Below, piece after piece: positions 1-9,051 of a DNA stretch of 64,000 bases. The notes beneath the pieces are model-generated. The model was given only the letters and a program-made list of their open reading frames with translations, did no database searches and was not told where the DNA came from. The position numbers and the translations under genes were made by a program. Location: positions 682,001 to 746,000 of the forward strand of contig OY759361.1 in assembly GCA_963662355.1 (NCBI GenBank). Reading direction: 5' to 3'. Source of the DNA: WTFY01 sp026713925. Its GTDB lineage: Bacteria; Pseudomonadota; Gammaproteobacteria; UBA4575. The first letter of the stretch is position 1; every line of letters starts with the position of its first letter.

Positions 1-189
1 CAGTTCAAGCTGAATCCCACCCCGCCGGACCCCATCCAGGCCAAGGTGTTTGCCATGATGCCGATCATGATGACTGCGTTCATGGCCTTTTTCCCGGCCG
101 GGCTGGTCCTGTACTGGCTGATGAACAACATCCTTTCCATTGCCCAGCAATACGTGATTACAAGACGTATTGAAAAGTCGGACCGCTAG
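1..189 (+). CDS. yidC: Membrane protein insertase YidC, C-terminal fragment
   Basis: The first 62 codons in frame 1 end at a TAG and encode the last part of YidC/Oxa1, which inserts proteins into the inner membrane alone or with SecYEG. Visible are the PDPIQAK segment, the Met-rich helix (FAMMPIMMTAFMAFFPAGL), and the final helix VLYWLMNNILSIAQQYVI followed by a basic tail. The 5' part lies outside the window. The position directly before mnmE is the usual gammaproteobacterial order and supports the call. Confidence 0.95.
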   Translation, partial: QFKLNPTPPDPIQAKVFAMMPIMMTAFMAFFPAGLVLYWLMNNILSIAQQYVITRRIEKSDR

Positions 190-218
190 GGGCAAGACTG
201 TGGCTCCAGGGTGTCACC

Positions 219-1562
219 TTGCCCAACACCGTCCTGCACCGCGCTGACCCCATTTGTGCCGTTGCCACGCCGCCCGGGCGCGGCGCGCTGGCCGTGGTGC
301 GCCTGTCCGGGCGCGGCGCCCGCACCATTGCCCGCCGGATCACGGACCAGGAGCTGGTCCCGCGCCGGGCGACCCTTGCCAGCTTGCGTGACCGCAGCGG
401 AGAGGCGATCGATCGGGGCATCGCAATCTACTACCAGGCCCCGGCATCATTCACCGGCGAGGAGCTGGTCGAGTTCTACTGCCATGGCAACCCCATCGTA
501 TGTGACCTGCTGCTGGATGCCTTGTGTGCACAGGGCTCGCGGCTGGCCGAACCCGGCGAGTTCAGCCTGCGCGCCTTTCTCAACAACAAGCTCGACCTGA
601 CCCAGGCCGAAGCCATTGCCGATTTGATCTCCAGCACCACGGAACAGTGTGTGCGCATGGCCGGGCGCTCCCTGCAGGGCGTGTTCTCGCAGCGCGTGCA
701 GCAGGTACTGGACCGGCTGGTCGCCGTGCGCACGGGTGTCGAAGCCTACCTGGACTTTCCCGATGAGGATATCGATGCGGCCCCGGGCCGGGCGCTGCAA
801 GAACAGCTTTCGCAGGTCCATGCAGACATCACGCAGCTTGTGGACCAGGCCCGGTCGGGTGAACGCCTGAACGCCGGGGCGACCCTCGCCATTGTCGGGG
901 CACCCAATGTCGGCAAGTCGAGCCTGGTCAATGTGCTGGCGCAAAGCGAGATCGCCATTGTGACCGCGACCCCGGGAACCACACGTGACCCGGTCACTGC
1001 GGACATTGAAATCCAGGGGATGCCCGTGCGTCTGGTGGACACGGCCGGAGTCCGTGCAACCCGGGACGAGGTTGAGTTGCTGGGGATCGAGCGCACCCGA
1101 CGTGCCCTGGAACAGGCAGACCTTGTGTTGTGGCTGGACGATGTCTCGCAACCGGAACCGGCACAGGCTGTCCTGGACAACGTGGACGAGGCAAAGGTGA
1201 TCCGGGTGCACAACAAGATCGACCTGGTTGGCGGTCAGGCCGGGGCGGGAGAACGGGAGGTCTGGCTGTCCGTCAAGACGGGTTCGGGCCTGGAGGGCCT
1301 GATCGAACTGATCGGTTACCGCCTGCTGGGCCGGGAACAGGGCAGCACGCCTTTTCTGGCACGCGGACGTCACCGGGAGGCCCTGCAGCGCACCCAGGCA
1401 CATATCCAGACCGCGCTGCAGGGCCTGCGGCAGGCGGCGGACCTGGAGCTTGCGGGCGAGGACCTGCGGCTGGCCCAGCAGGCCTTGGCAGAGATTACGG
1501 GGGAATTCAGTTCCGATGATCTGCTGGGCAGCATCTTCAGTGAATTCTGTATCGGAAAGTAG
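219..1562 (+). CDS. mnmE: tRNA modification GTPase MnmE (TrmE)
   Basis: This 447-residue protein works with MnmG to place the aminomethyl or carboxymethylaminomethyl group on U34 of certain tRNAs. The N-terminal tetrahydrofolate-binding domain begins ADPICAVATPPGRGALAVVRLSG. The G domain in the middle has the P-loop GAPNVGKSS, the G3 motif DTAG and the G4 motif NKID. The protein ends with the family's C-terminal CIGK motif, so it is full length. The start appears to be TTG at 219, since no ATG in this frame would keep the conserved N-terminus. It begins 30 bases after yidC. Confidence 0.96.
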   Translation: MPNTVLHRADPICAVATPPGRGALAVVRLSGRGARTIARRITDQELVPRRATLASLRDRSGEAIDRGIAIYYQAPASFTGEELVEFYCHGNPIVCDLLLDALCAQGSRLAEPGEFSLRAFLNNKLDLTQAEAIADLISSTTEQCVRMAGRSLQGVFSQRVQQVLDRLVAVRTGVEAYLDFPDEDIDAAPGRALQEQLSQVHADITQLVDQARSGERLNAGATLAIVGAPNVGKSSLVNVLAQSEIAIVTATPGTTRDPVTADIEIQGMPVRLVDTAGVRATRDEVELLGIERTRRALEQADLVLWLDDVSQPEPAQAVLDNVDEAKVIRVHNKIDLVGGQAGAGEREVWLSVKTGSGLEGLIELIGYRLLGREQGSTPFLARGRHREALQRTQAHIQTALQGLRQAADLELAGEDLRLAQQALAEITGEFSSDDLLGSIFSEFCIGK

Positions 1563-1717
1563 TCGAGTCTGCGCACGGTGTCCAGTACAATGGGCACACA
1601 CGGGCAGGCAGGAACGTATCGGGTGCAGGGGGTCTGCACCGGCTAGGCTGCCCGGAACACGGGAATACAGCATGCCAGCATCACTGAACCGCGCACACAG
1701 GGCGGACCGGGCGTATC

Positions 1718-3604
1718 ATGAGCCGGGCGCACTATGACGTCATTGTAGTCGGCGGCGGGCACGCTGGTACCGAGGCCTCGCTCGCGGCGGCCCGGATGGG
1801 CTGTCGCACCCTGCTGGTGACGCACAATATCGAAACCATCGGGCAGATGAGCTGCAACCCTGCCATCGGCGGAATCGGCAAGAGCCATCTTGTCAGGGAA
1901 ATCGATGCCATGGGAGGGGCCATGGCCCTGGCTGCGGACCGTGCCGGCATCCAGTTCCGCATCCTCAATTCACGCAAGGGACCGGCTGTGCGCGCCACGC
2001 GTGCCCAGGCGGACCGGGCGCTGTACAAGGCGGCCATCCGCCAGCTGGTCGAGAACCAGGCCAACCTGCAGGTCTTCCAGCAGCCGGTGGAGGACCTGGT
2101 GCTGGAGCAGGACACCGTCCGCGGGGTGCTCACGCAGTCCGGGCTCAGGCTTGATGCGCACGCCGTGGTGTTGACCACGGGCACGTTTCTGGGCGGCAAG
2201 ATCCATGTGGGAGCCACCCAGTATGCCGCCGGACGCGCCGGGGACCCTCCGGCCCTGACCCTGGCGCAGCGCCTGCGGGAGATGCCCTTCAGGGTCGGTC
2301 GGCTGAAGACCGGCACCCCGCCCCGCCTGGACGGGCGCAGCATCGATTACAGCCGCACGCAACCCCAGCCGGGGGATACCCCGGTACCGGTGTTCTCGTT
2401 CATGGGCACGCGCGCGATGCATCCGCGCCAGGTCAGCTGCCATATCACGTATACCAACGAGTCCACGCATGCCGTCATCCGCCAGGACCTGCACCGCTCG
2501 CCCATGTACAACGGCAGCATCGAGAGCGTGGGCCCGCGCTATTGTCCTTCCATCGAGGACAAGGTCACCCGCTTTGCCGACCGGACCCAGCATCAGGTCT
2601 TTATCGAACCGGAAGGGCTGCATACGCACGAGGTGTACCCGAACGGGCTCTCCACCAGCCTGCCGTACGAAACGCAGTGCAGGCTCGTGCAGTCGATCAG
2701 GGGATTTGAACGCGCACACATCACGCGCCCGGGGTACGCCATTGAATACGACTTCTTCGATCCCCGGGACCTGCAGGCCAGCCTGCAGACCCGGGCCATC
2801 CAGGGCCTGTATTTTGCCGGCCAGATCAACGGCACCACGGGGTACGAGGAAGCCGCAGCCCAGGGACTGCTGGCCGGCATCAATGCCGCGCGCCAGGTGC
2901 AGGACAGGGAACCCTGGGAGGTACGCCGTGATCAGGCCTATATCGGCGTGATGGTGGATGACCTGGTGACCCGTGGCACCCTGGAGCCGTACCGCATGTT
3001 TACCAGCCGGGCCGAGTTTCGCCTGATCCTGAGACAGGACAACGCTGACCTGCGCCTGTGTGAAACCGCACGCAGGCTCGGGTGCCTGCCTGAAGACCGG
3101 TGGCAGGTCTTCGTGCGCAAACGCGAAGCCATTGACCGGCAGACCCGGCGCCTGAAACAGACCATCATCCGCCCGGACGCGGCGCAGGCCCGCCAGTGCA
3201 GGGAAGTGCTGGGCAGTGAACTCAGGCGCGAAACCAGCCTGTATGACCTGCTGCGAAGACCGGAAACCCGGCTGCAGTCGCTCCTGCAACTGGCCCCCGG
3301 CGAACCGGAAGACCTCTCGCCGGAGGTCGCCGAACAGATCGAGATCCAGGCCCGCTACGCAGGCTATATCGAGCGCCAGAACGTCCAGGCCCGCCATCTT
3401 TCGCAACAGGAACATGTCAGGCTGCCGCAGGATCTGGAGTACGCCACGATTGTGGGCCTGTCCAATGAAGCCCGGCAGAAACTGGCACAGGTGCAGCCCC
3501 GGACACTGGGCCAGGCCGCCAGGATCCCCGGCATCACGTCCGCGGCCCTGTCCTTGCTGCTGGTCCACCTGAAGGCCCGCGAACGGTTGAAGCAAAGTGC
3601 CTGA
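1718..3604 (+). CDS. mnmG: tRNA uridine-5-carboxymethylaminomethyl(34) synthesis enzyme MnmG (GidA)
   Basis: MnmG is the FAD-dependent partner of MnmE in U34 modification of tRNA wobble bases. At 628 residues it has the family's usual length. The N-terminus carries the FAD Rossmann motif GGGHAGTEASLAA, followed by the family signature SCNPAIGGIGKSHLVREIDA near residue 50. The second signature around residue 370 (GQINGTTGYEEAAAQGL) is intact. It lies about 155 bases after mnmE, a gap in which I see no gene, and is followed closely by rsmG. Confidence 0.97.
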   Translation: MSRAHYDVIVVGGGHAGTEASLAAARMGCRTLLVTHNIETIGQMSCNPAIGGIGKSHLVREIDAMGGAMALAADRAGIQFRILNSRKGPAVRATRAQADRALYKAAIRQLVENQANLQVFQQPVEDLVLEQDTVRGVLTQSGLRLDAHAVVLTTGTFLGGKIHVGATQYAAGRAGDPPALTLAQRLREMPFRVGRLKTGTPPRLDGRSIDYSRTQPQPGDTPVPVFSFMGTRAMHPRQVSCHITYTNESTHAVIRQDLHRSPMYNGSIESVGPRYCPSIEDKVTRFADRTQHQVFIEPEGLHTHEVYPNGLSTSLPYETQCRLVQSIRGFERAHITRPGYAIEYDFFDPRDLQASLQTRAIQGLYFAGQINGTTGYEEAAAQGLLAGINAARQVQDREPWEVRRDQAYIGVMVDDLVTRGTLEPYRMFTSRAEFRLILRQDNADLRLCETARRLGCLPEDRWQVFVRKREAIDRQTRRLKQTIIRPDAAQARQCREVLGSELRRETSLYDLLRRPETRLQSLLQLAPGEPEDLSPEVAEQIEIQARYAGYIERQNVQARHLSQQEHVRLPQDLEYATIVGLSNEARQKLAQVQPRTLGQAARIPGITSAALSLLLVHLKARERLKQSA

Positions 3605-3639
3605 GCCCTGCTGCAGCGCACCCGGATCGTTACCCGGTC

Positions 3640-4257
3640 ATGGATGATGCGCGGTTGCTAGAAGCAGGTATCCGCCAGTTGCAGGTCACGGCAGATGCAT
3701 CCCAGAGGAATGCGCTGCTACAATTTGTCCGGCTGCTGCACAAGTGGAACCGGCTCTATAGCCTCACGGCCGTCAGCGGGACGGATGCGATTATCAGCAG
3801 GCATGTTTTTGACAGTCTGACGGCGGTTCCGTATATCGGGGGCCGACGGGTAATAGATGTTGGCAGCGGTGCCGGGCTTCCCGGGCTTCCGCTGGCGATC
3901 CTGTGCCGGGACAGGGAATTTTTGTTACTGGATGCCAATTCCAAGAAAACCAGGTTTGTTCAGCAAGCCATCATAGAAATCGGATTGAAGAATGTTCAGG
4001 TGTGCCGGCAGCGAGTGGAACAGTATGTGCCGCCCCGCGGGTTTGATACGGTCGTGAGCCGCGCGTTCGCGCCCAGTGAAAAAGTGCTGGCCTCGGTGGA
4101 CCATCTGATGACCCGTGGCAGGGTGGTTCTCATGCTCGGCAAGCAGGCCCGGGTTCGCAGCCTGCCTTCGGGATACCACCTGACGGGGATGTATCCGGTA
4201 TGTGTTCCGAACACGAAGGCCAGCCGGCATATTGCAACGATTGAGAAATGCGCATGA
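3640..4257 (+). CDS. rsmG: 16S rRNA (guanine(527)-N7)-methyltransferase RsmG (GidB)
   Basis: RsmG transfers a methyl group from S-adenosylmethionine to N7 of G527 in 16S rRNA. The 205-residue protein has the family signatures NRLYSLTAV, RHVFDSL and the SAM-binding loop DVGSGAGLPGLPLAI, followed by the acidic strand LLLDANSKK. The VSRAFAP motif later in the protein is also typical. Its last bases overlap the start of parA, which suggests co-transcription and translational coupling. Confidence 0.95.
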   Translation: MDDARLLEAGIRQLQVTADASQRNALLQFVRLLHKWNRLYSLTAVSGTDAIISRHVFDSLTAVPYIGGRRVIDVGSGAGLPGLPLAILCRDREFLLLDANSKKTRFVQQAIIEIGLKNVQVCRQRVEQYVPPRGFDTVVSRAFAPSEKVLASVDHLMTRGRVVLMLGKQARVRSLPSGYHLTGMYPVCVPNTKASRHIATIEKCA

Positions 4258-5045
4258 AAACGGTTTCCGTAACGAACCAGAAAGGGGGCGTGGGCAAGAC
4301 CACCACGTCGGTCAATCTGGCGGCCTCCATGGTCACCGTGCAGCGCAGGGTCCTGCTCATTGACCTGGACCCCCAGGGCAATGCCACCATGGGTTCCGGC
4401 GTGGACAAGCGCACCGTGGAGACCACTACCGCGCAGGTGTTGCTGCAGGAAGCTACTGCAGGCGAATGCATCGTGCGGGACTGCATGGGGGGCTATGACC
4501 TGATGCCCGGCAACGAGAAGCTCACCGTGGCCGAGGTGAGGCTGCTGGAGTTCCAGGAGCGGGAGTTCAGGCTGCGTGAGGCCCTGCAGGGGGAACTGGG
4601 GGCCCAGTATGATTACATTTTCATCGATTGTCCGCCTTCGCTGAACATGCTCACGCTCAACGGCCTGGTGGCTGCCGACAGTGTCATCATCCCGACGCAA
4701 TGCGAGTACTACGCGCTCGAAGGGCTGTCTGCCCTGATGCAGACCATCGAGCGGGTCCGCATGAGTGCCAACCCGGAACTCAAGATCGAGGGGCTGCTGC
4801 GCACCATGTTCGATTCACGCAACAATCTGGCCAATGATGTCTCCACCCAGCTCACCTCGCATTTTGGTGAAAGCGTCTACCGCACCATCATTCCCCGGAA
4901 CGTAACGCTGGCAGAGGCCCCGAGCCACGGCTTGCCGGTGCTGTTGTATGATGAACGTTCGCGAGGGGCCATGGCCTATCTGAATCTGGCCAGCGAAATG
5001 CTGCAGCGCAACGGGGAACCCGGGGCACCGGGGTCCCGGCTCTAG
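4248..5045 (+). CDS. parA: Chromosome-partitioning ATPase ParA/Soj
   Basis: ParA is the deviant-Walker ATPase that moves ParB-bound origin DNA. The N-terminus has the deviant Walker A box KGGVGKTT at about residues 12-19, then LLIDLDPQGNAT (Walker A') and YIFIDCPPSLNMLTLNGL (Walker B region). The 265-residue length is normal. Two start codons are possible, ATG at 4248 and ATG at 4254. Both overlap the rsmG stop, and I cannot choose between them from sequence alone. Confidence 0.95.
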   Translation: MRMKTVSVTNQKGGVGKTTTSVNLAASMVTVQRRVLLIDLDPQGNATMGSGVDKRTVETTTAQVLLQEATAGECIVRDCMGGYDLMPGNEKLTVAEVRLLEFQEREFRLREALQGELGAQYDYIFIDCPPSLNMLTLNGLVAADSVIIPTQCEYYALEGLSALMQTIERVRMSANPELKIEGLLRTMFDSRNNLANDVSTQLTSHFGESVYRTIIPRNVTLAEAPSHGLPVLLYDERSRGAMAYLNLASEMLQRNGEPGAPGSRL

Positions 5046-5070
5046 GAATTCATCCGTACAGGGGGCCATC

Positions 5071-5940
5071 ATGACGAAGAAAAGACGTGGGCTGGGAACG
5101 CTGGGAGTCGATGTGCTGCTGAGCACAGCCGGTCCCGCCCCGCAACACGGGGATGAGGTCCTGCACAGGCTGCCGGTCGAGCGTATCCATCGCAGCCCGT
5201 ACCAGCCACGCAGGCAGGTCGAGCCCCGGGCACTGGAAGAACTGGCGGCCTCCATCCGCCGCCAGGGCGTGATACAGCCGGTCGTGGTCCGAAAGGCTGC
5301 AGGGGAATACCAGTTGATCGCCGGGGAACGTCGCTGGCGGGCGGCGCAACAGGCTGGACTGCAGGAGATTCCCGCGGTGATCAGGGAAGTGGACGACCAG
5401 CAGGCGGCAGCGATCGCGCTGGTGGAAAACCTGCAGCGCGAGGACCTGAACCCGCTGGAAGAGGCACGGGCCTTCTCAAACCTGATCGAAAACTTCAGCC
5501 TCACACACCAGGAAATCGGTGAAGCCGTGGGACGCTCCCGGGCTGCGGTCAGCAACAGCCTGCGGCTGCTGGCACTTTCTGCTCCGGTCCAGGAGATGCT
5601 GAACCGGGGCCAGATCGAGATGGGGCATGCGCGCGCCCTGCTCGCCCTGGGTCCTGGCGAGCAGGTTGGTGCGGCACAGATGGTGGTGCGGCGCAAGCTG
5701 TCCGTGCGGGCAGCCGAGAGACTGGTCAAGCAAATCCAGTCCGGACAGGCAGGCTCCCGGCGTGATGAAGGGGATCGCCCGGATCCGGATATCCTGCGTA
5801 TGGAACGCAAGCTCTCGGACCGTCTGGGCGCCAGCGTCACGATCCAGCACCACCGAGACGGCAGCGGCCGGGTGCAGATCCGGTATTCCAGCCTCGATGA
5901 ATTCGGCGGGATCGTCGGGAAACTGAACCTGGAGCCTTAG
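5071..5940 (+). CDS. parB: Chromosome-partitioning protein ParB/Spo0J
   Basis: ParB binds parS sites near the origin and is a CTP-dependent DNA clamp. The 289-residue protein has the conserved ParB/Srx box I (RIHRSPYQPRR), the CTP-binding box YQLIAGERRWRAA, the segment ALVENLQREDLNPLEEA, and a helix-turn-helix (THQEIGEAVGRSRAAVSNSLRLL) around residues 145-170. A short C-terminal dimerisation domain follows. It lies 25 bases after parA in the same operon. I did not find a sequence matching the consensus parS palindrome in the window. Confidence 0.95.
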   Translation: MTKKRRGLGTLGVDVLLSTAGPAPQHGDEVLHRLPVERIHRSPYQPRRQVEPRALEELAASIRRQGVIQPVVVRKAAGEYQLIAGERRWRAAQQAGLQEIPAVIREVDDQQAAAIALVENLQREDLNPLEEARAFSNLIENFSLTHQEIGEAVGRSRAAVSNSLRLLALSAPVQEMLNRGQIEMGHARALLALGPGEQVGAAQMVVRRKLSVRAAERLVKQIQSGQAGSRRDEGDRPDPDILRMERKLSDRLGASVTIQHHRDGSGRVQIRYSSLDEFGGIVGKLNLEP

Positions 5941-6132
5941 CCGCACGCCTCATACCGCGTACCGGCTTGCTGCCCACAGGCATGTCGGGGCGCTCAAAGG
6001 CCTGCCCGAAACCGCGCGCGATGCACCCGCGCCATCAGTCCCAACGGGCGTATTCACAAGCCCATGGCTTATGAAGGGGAGAGGAAATAACAATTATGTA
6101 TGGATTTCTATAAAATAAACTGATAAAAGGGC

Positions 6133-6160
6133 TTGAAAGAGTGGCCCATTCGGGTATAGT
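6133..6160 (+). promoter_or_regulatory. Sigma70-type promoter for the haloperoxidase-like gene
   Basis: A TTGAAA box at 6133-6138 and a TATAGT box at 6155-6160 are separated by 16 bases, close to the sigma70 optimum. Transcription would start near 6167, only about 14 bases before the first possible start codon at 6181. This suggests that the two genes inserted between parB and atpI form their own transcription unit. Confidence 0.55.
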
Positions 6161-6180
6161 CCAGCCCTTGCTACCCCTTT

Positions 6181-7671
6181 ATGAGTAATCATAAATGGGT
6201 AATTTACTCAACATGGCTAGGCAAGGGAATGCAACTTCCAGCACGCACATCACGTCACACCCTTTCCCAGGAGTCGTCCCCTGCGCAAGATCGCGTGAAC
6301 GGCTCAAGAAGGCGGTTTCTGGCAGGCGCTGCCCTCACGTGTGCCTTTCCGATTGCCGGGTGCGTCAGTCCATATGGGCACAGGGCCTCCTACTCCACCC
6401 AGATCCTGCAGCCTGAATATCAGAACACCGTCTTTCACTGGGCAGATGTCGCCTTGCAGCAGGTGCGCAACCAGAGGGTGCTGACCCCGCGCGCAGCCTA
6501 CAACTACGGCCTCACCCTGACAGCCGGGTTTCTCGCTGCGAACGGCATCCTGCAGGCGTACGATGAGCCATTCGGGATCGGTCCAGGACCAGCTGGTGCT
6601 GACCCCGAAGTTGCCTACGGTGTAGCCTTTGCCACGGCGGCAGAGGAAGTGTTCCAGCAGCCTTTTTTCATTGACCGTGCCGCCTTTGTCAGCCAGTTCC
6701 CGGCCGGTGAAGCCCGGTCCCTCGGGGTAGAGTGGGGCCGGGAAGCGGCCCGCCAGGTGCTCAGGATGCGCACCGATGACGGGTCCGAGCCAAGTGAGGT
6801 GAATTTTTACCTCGGGCGCTATGAGCGGCGCAAGGACTCGTTGCGCTGGCGACCTACCGGTCCGTTTTACAGTGCCAAGCCGGGTCCGGCGTTTGCCTCG
6901 TTCGACCGGTGCCTGTTTCCGGGCCACGGCCAGATCAAGCCCTGGACCATGACCAGCGGCTCGCAGTTCCGCGCGACGGGATTCCTGGACGCTGCGAGCC
7001 CGGAATTTGCCGAGGAATTTGATACCATCCGTCGCCTCGGGGGAGCGGACAGCACCGTGCGCACGCCCGACGAGTCGGAGATCGCGCTGTTCTGGGAAGA
7101 CGGCCCCTGGGGGATTACACCGCCAGGTCATTTCATCTATATCGCCATGCAGCTGCTGCAGGACCGTGGACTCAGCTTCATCGAGCTGGCCCGCGCCTTC
7201 GCCCTGATCGGCATGACGCAGTGTGACGCCTCGATCTGTGCGTGGGACACCAAGTACCACTATGACATTGTCCGTCCGGAAAGCGCCATACGCGTCCGTG
7301 CACCGCAGTTCGACAATCCGGACCCTCGGGTAGCGGTGCAGCCCGGGTGGCGCAGCTATATTCCCACCCCGGAGTTTCCCTCCTACACGTCGGGGCATTC
7401 CACGTTCGGTGCCGCGGCAGCAGAATTGCTTGCGCTGATCCTGGGAAGTGACGACATTTCGTTCTCCGGCCGTTCGCCCGATGAGGTGATTTGGCCACAG
7501 CTCAAGGGGGTCACCCGGCACTGGACCAGCCTGACCCAGATGGCGGAAGAAAACGGGCTCAGCCGGCTGTATGGCGGCGTTCACTGGGATCTTGACAATT
7601 CTCAGGCACTGGCTGCAGGACGGGCGCTTGCCCGCCAGGCCTTCCACTCCACCCTCCCGAAAAAAGCCTGA
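6181..7671 (+). CDS. Vanadium-dependent haloperoxidase / PAP2-type acid phosphatase-like exported protein
   Basis: The 496-residue protein has a twin-arginine signal (SRRRFLAGAALTCAFPIAGC, residues 42-61) ending in a lipobox-like Cys, so it is probably exported folded and perhaps lipid-anchored. The vanadate/phosphate pocket of the vanadium haloperoxidase/PAP2 superfamily is visible in order: KYHYDIVRP near residue 358, PSYTSGHS near 400 and RLYGGVHWDLDN near 464. Family members either oxidise halides with H2O2 or hydrolyse phosphates, and sequence alone does not separate these. An ATG at 6229 is an alternative start. It lies between parB and atpI, where most relatives have nothing, and is followed 4 bases later by an outer-membrane protein gene. 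Confidence 0.85.
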   Translation: MSNHKWVIYSTWLGKGMQLPARTSRHTLSQESSPAQDRVNGSRRRFLAGAALTCAFPIAGCVSPYGHRASYSTQILQPEYQNTVFHWADVALQQVRNQRVLTPRAAYNYGLTLTAGFLAANGILQAYDEPFGIGPGPAGADPEVAYGVAFATAAEEVFQQPFFIDRAAFVSQFPAGEARSLGVEWGREAARQVLRMRTDDGSEPSEVNFYLGRYERRKDSLRWRPTGPFYSAKPGPAFASFDRCLFPGHGQIKPWTMTSGSQFRATGFLDAASPEFAEEFDTIRRLGGADSTVRTPDESEIALFWEDGPWGITPPGHFIYIAMQLLQDRGLSFIELARAFALIGMTQCDASICAWDTKYHYDIVRPESAIRVRAPQFDNPDPRVAVQPGWRSYIPTPEFPSYTSGHSTFGAAAAELLALILGSDDISFSGRSPDEVIWPQLKGVTRHWTSLTQMAEENGLSRLYGGVHWDLDNSQALAAGRALARQAFHSTLPKKA

Positions 7672-7675
7672 AGGC

Positions 7676-8716
7676 ATGAGTCCTGGAAAGGTTTTGCAAC
7701 GACAGGTTTGCGCGCTGGCCTTTGCTGCGGGGGTTGTCGCATGCCCGGCCCTGCTGGCCCAGGAGGTCTCGCTCAATTATGAAAGGCTGTCGTCGCTGGA
7801 GGAGCCTCTTGCCACCGAGCTCGGCGACGTGACGCTGGTCCTGACCGGCCTTGTGGATACGCCCCTGACAGTGGATATGGAGGACGGCAGTGACACCCAT
7901 GCCGATTTTATAGGCAACGTTCAGCTGACAGCCCAAACGCAACTGCCCAACCGCTGGCGCACGGCCCTGATTTATTTTGGCCAATATGTCTCGGACCGTC
8001 GACTCGCCACCGTGGTTGTGGCGGACCACGAGTATACGGACAACGTCGCGTTATCGGTTGGCAGTTACTGGGGCACGGCCCTGGCCGGAAATGTTTCGGG
8101 CATCGTGCGCGAACAGACGCGCCGCAGGCGCGGTGCGGGCAACGCCTCACTGGCCTTCGACGATGTCTACGGCAAGCTTGAGGACGATGGCGGCGGGTAT
8201 CACGTGCGCTTTGGCCCGTGGGTACTCGGCGCCGTGGTGGACCAGGATGAGAATTTCGATATCGGGGTGGTCTACCAGCGCCCGACCGGCAACCGGGACT
8301 ACCGGCTCAGTGCACGCTATACCGACAGTGTCTACACCCCTGAGGGGACTGCCCGGACCTTCAGCACCCGGGCATTCAGCGCAGTCGGTGAAATCATCTA
8401 TGGCAGCACGCTGTGGGACCTCGGCGCGGGGTACGAGGAACTCGAAGCGGGCGAGGGGAATGCTGACCGGTGGTATGTCTCCGCTGGCGGGCGCATAAAA
8501 AAGGGCGTTCTCTCCCTGTCTGTCGAAGGACACTACGGGCAGATTGAAAGTGAAGACGAGGTTTCGGCGGCACTGGGCATCCAGTACGACCTGGCACGGG
8601 GGCTGTCTGCCAACCTGGGCCTTAACTATGCGCAGGCCAAGGTGGACCGAAACAGCGTGCGCCTCATGGACACCAAGGAAAAGCAGGCCACCCTTTCCAT
8701 ACGCTACAGTTTTTAG
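7676..8716 (+). CDS. Predicted outer-membrane beta-barrel protein
   Basis: The 346-residue protein starts with a Sec signal peptide (VCALAFAAGVVACPALLAQE). The rest is a run of alternating hydrophobic and polar strands with many Gly, Tyr and Asp, and it ends in a terminal aromatic (ATLSIRYSF), the hallmark recognised by the BAM complex. I do not recognise a named family. The ATG at 7676 lies 4 bases after the stop of the haloperoxidase-like gene, so the two are very likely co-transcribed and may act together in the envelope. Confidence 0.75.
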   Translation: MSPGKVLQRQVCALAFAAGVVACPALLAQEVSLNYERLSSLEEPLATELGDVTLVLTGLVDTPLTVDMEDGSDTHADFIGNVQLTAQTQLPNRWRTALIYFGQYVSDRRLATVVVADHEYTDNVALSVGSYWGTALAGNVSGIVREQTRRRRGAGNASLAFDDVYGKLEDDGGGYHVRFGPWVLGAVVDQDENFDIGVVYQRPTGNRDYRLSARYTDSVYTPEGTARTFSTRAFSAVGEIIYGSTLWDLGAGYEELEAGEGNADRWYVSAGGRIKKGVLSLSVEGHYGQIESEDEVSAALGIQYDLARGLSANLGLNYAQAKVDRNSVRLMDTKEKQATLSIRYSF

Positions 8717-8889
8717 GGCGGGCAGGCGACCGGAAAATGCCCCGGAAAGCCGCTATCTGGAGTGCGGGTCCGGTTCATTCAGGGCAGGCATTCGGGCTTG
8801 AGGTGAAACGCACTGCCGGGCGGCCAGGGGCCGTACGCAATCCCCCCGCAGACCAGCCGTTTCGGTCACGGCACGGGGTAACATAAAAA

Positions 8890-8942
8890 GTGTGAATCCG
8901 CCTATTCACACGGTTGAGATTTTGCAGACTAGCCCGTATACT
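8890..8942 (+). promoter_or_regulatory. ATP synthase operon promoter with upstream inverted repeat
   Basis: The gap 8717-9051 holds no gene but contains a strong promoter: TTGAGA at 8914-8919, a 17-base spacer and TATACT at 8937-8942. Directly upstream is a perfect inverted repeat, GTGTGAAT at 8890-8897 and ATTCACAC at 8904-8911 with a 6-base gap, placed where an activator or repressor could contact RNA polymerase. The predicted transcript starts near 8949, about 100 bases before atpI. Confidence 0.7.
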
Positions 8943-9051
8943 TCGCGCCTCTTGCAAAAGATGATACCTGCTCATTCAAGATGAGAGATGGAGCAGGGGT
9001 CTGCCGGGCATACGGGATATGCTGCGGGAGGGCTCCTGAGGTGAGAGGAAT

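Noticed and set aside
447..1673. 408-codon open frame antisense to mnmE
   Set aside because: It is a shadow of the G+C-rich mnmE codons, has no ribosome binding site, and the sense gene is certain.
1970..3595. 541-codon frame antisense to mnmG
   Set aside because: Same reason: a long antisense frame caused by codon bias opposite a conserved gene.
5941..6180. parS site or dnaA boxes near parB
   Set aside because: I looked for the consensus parS palindrome and for clustered TTATCCACA-type boxes in the parAB region and saw neither.
6304..7776. 490-codon frame antisense to the haloperoxidase-like gene
   Set aside because: The sense strand has a Tat signal and conserved pocket motifs. The antisense product has no recognisable features.
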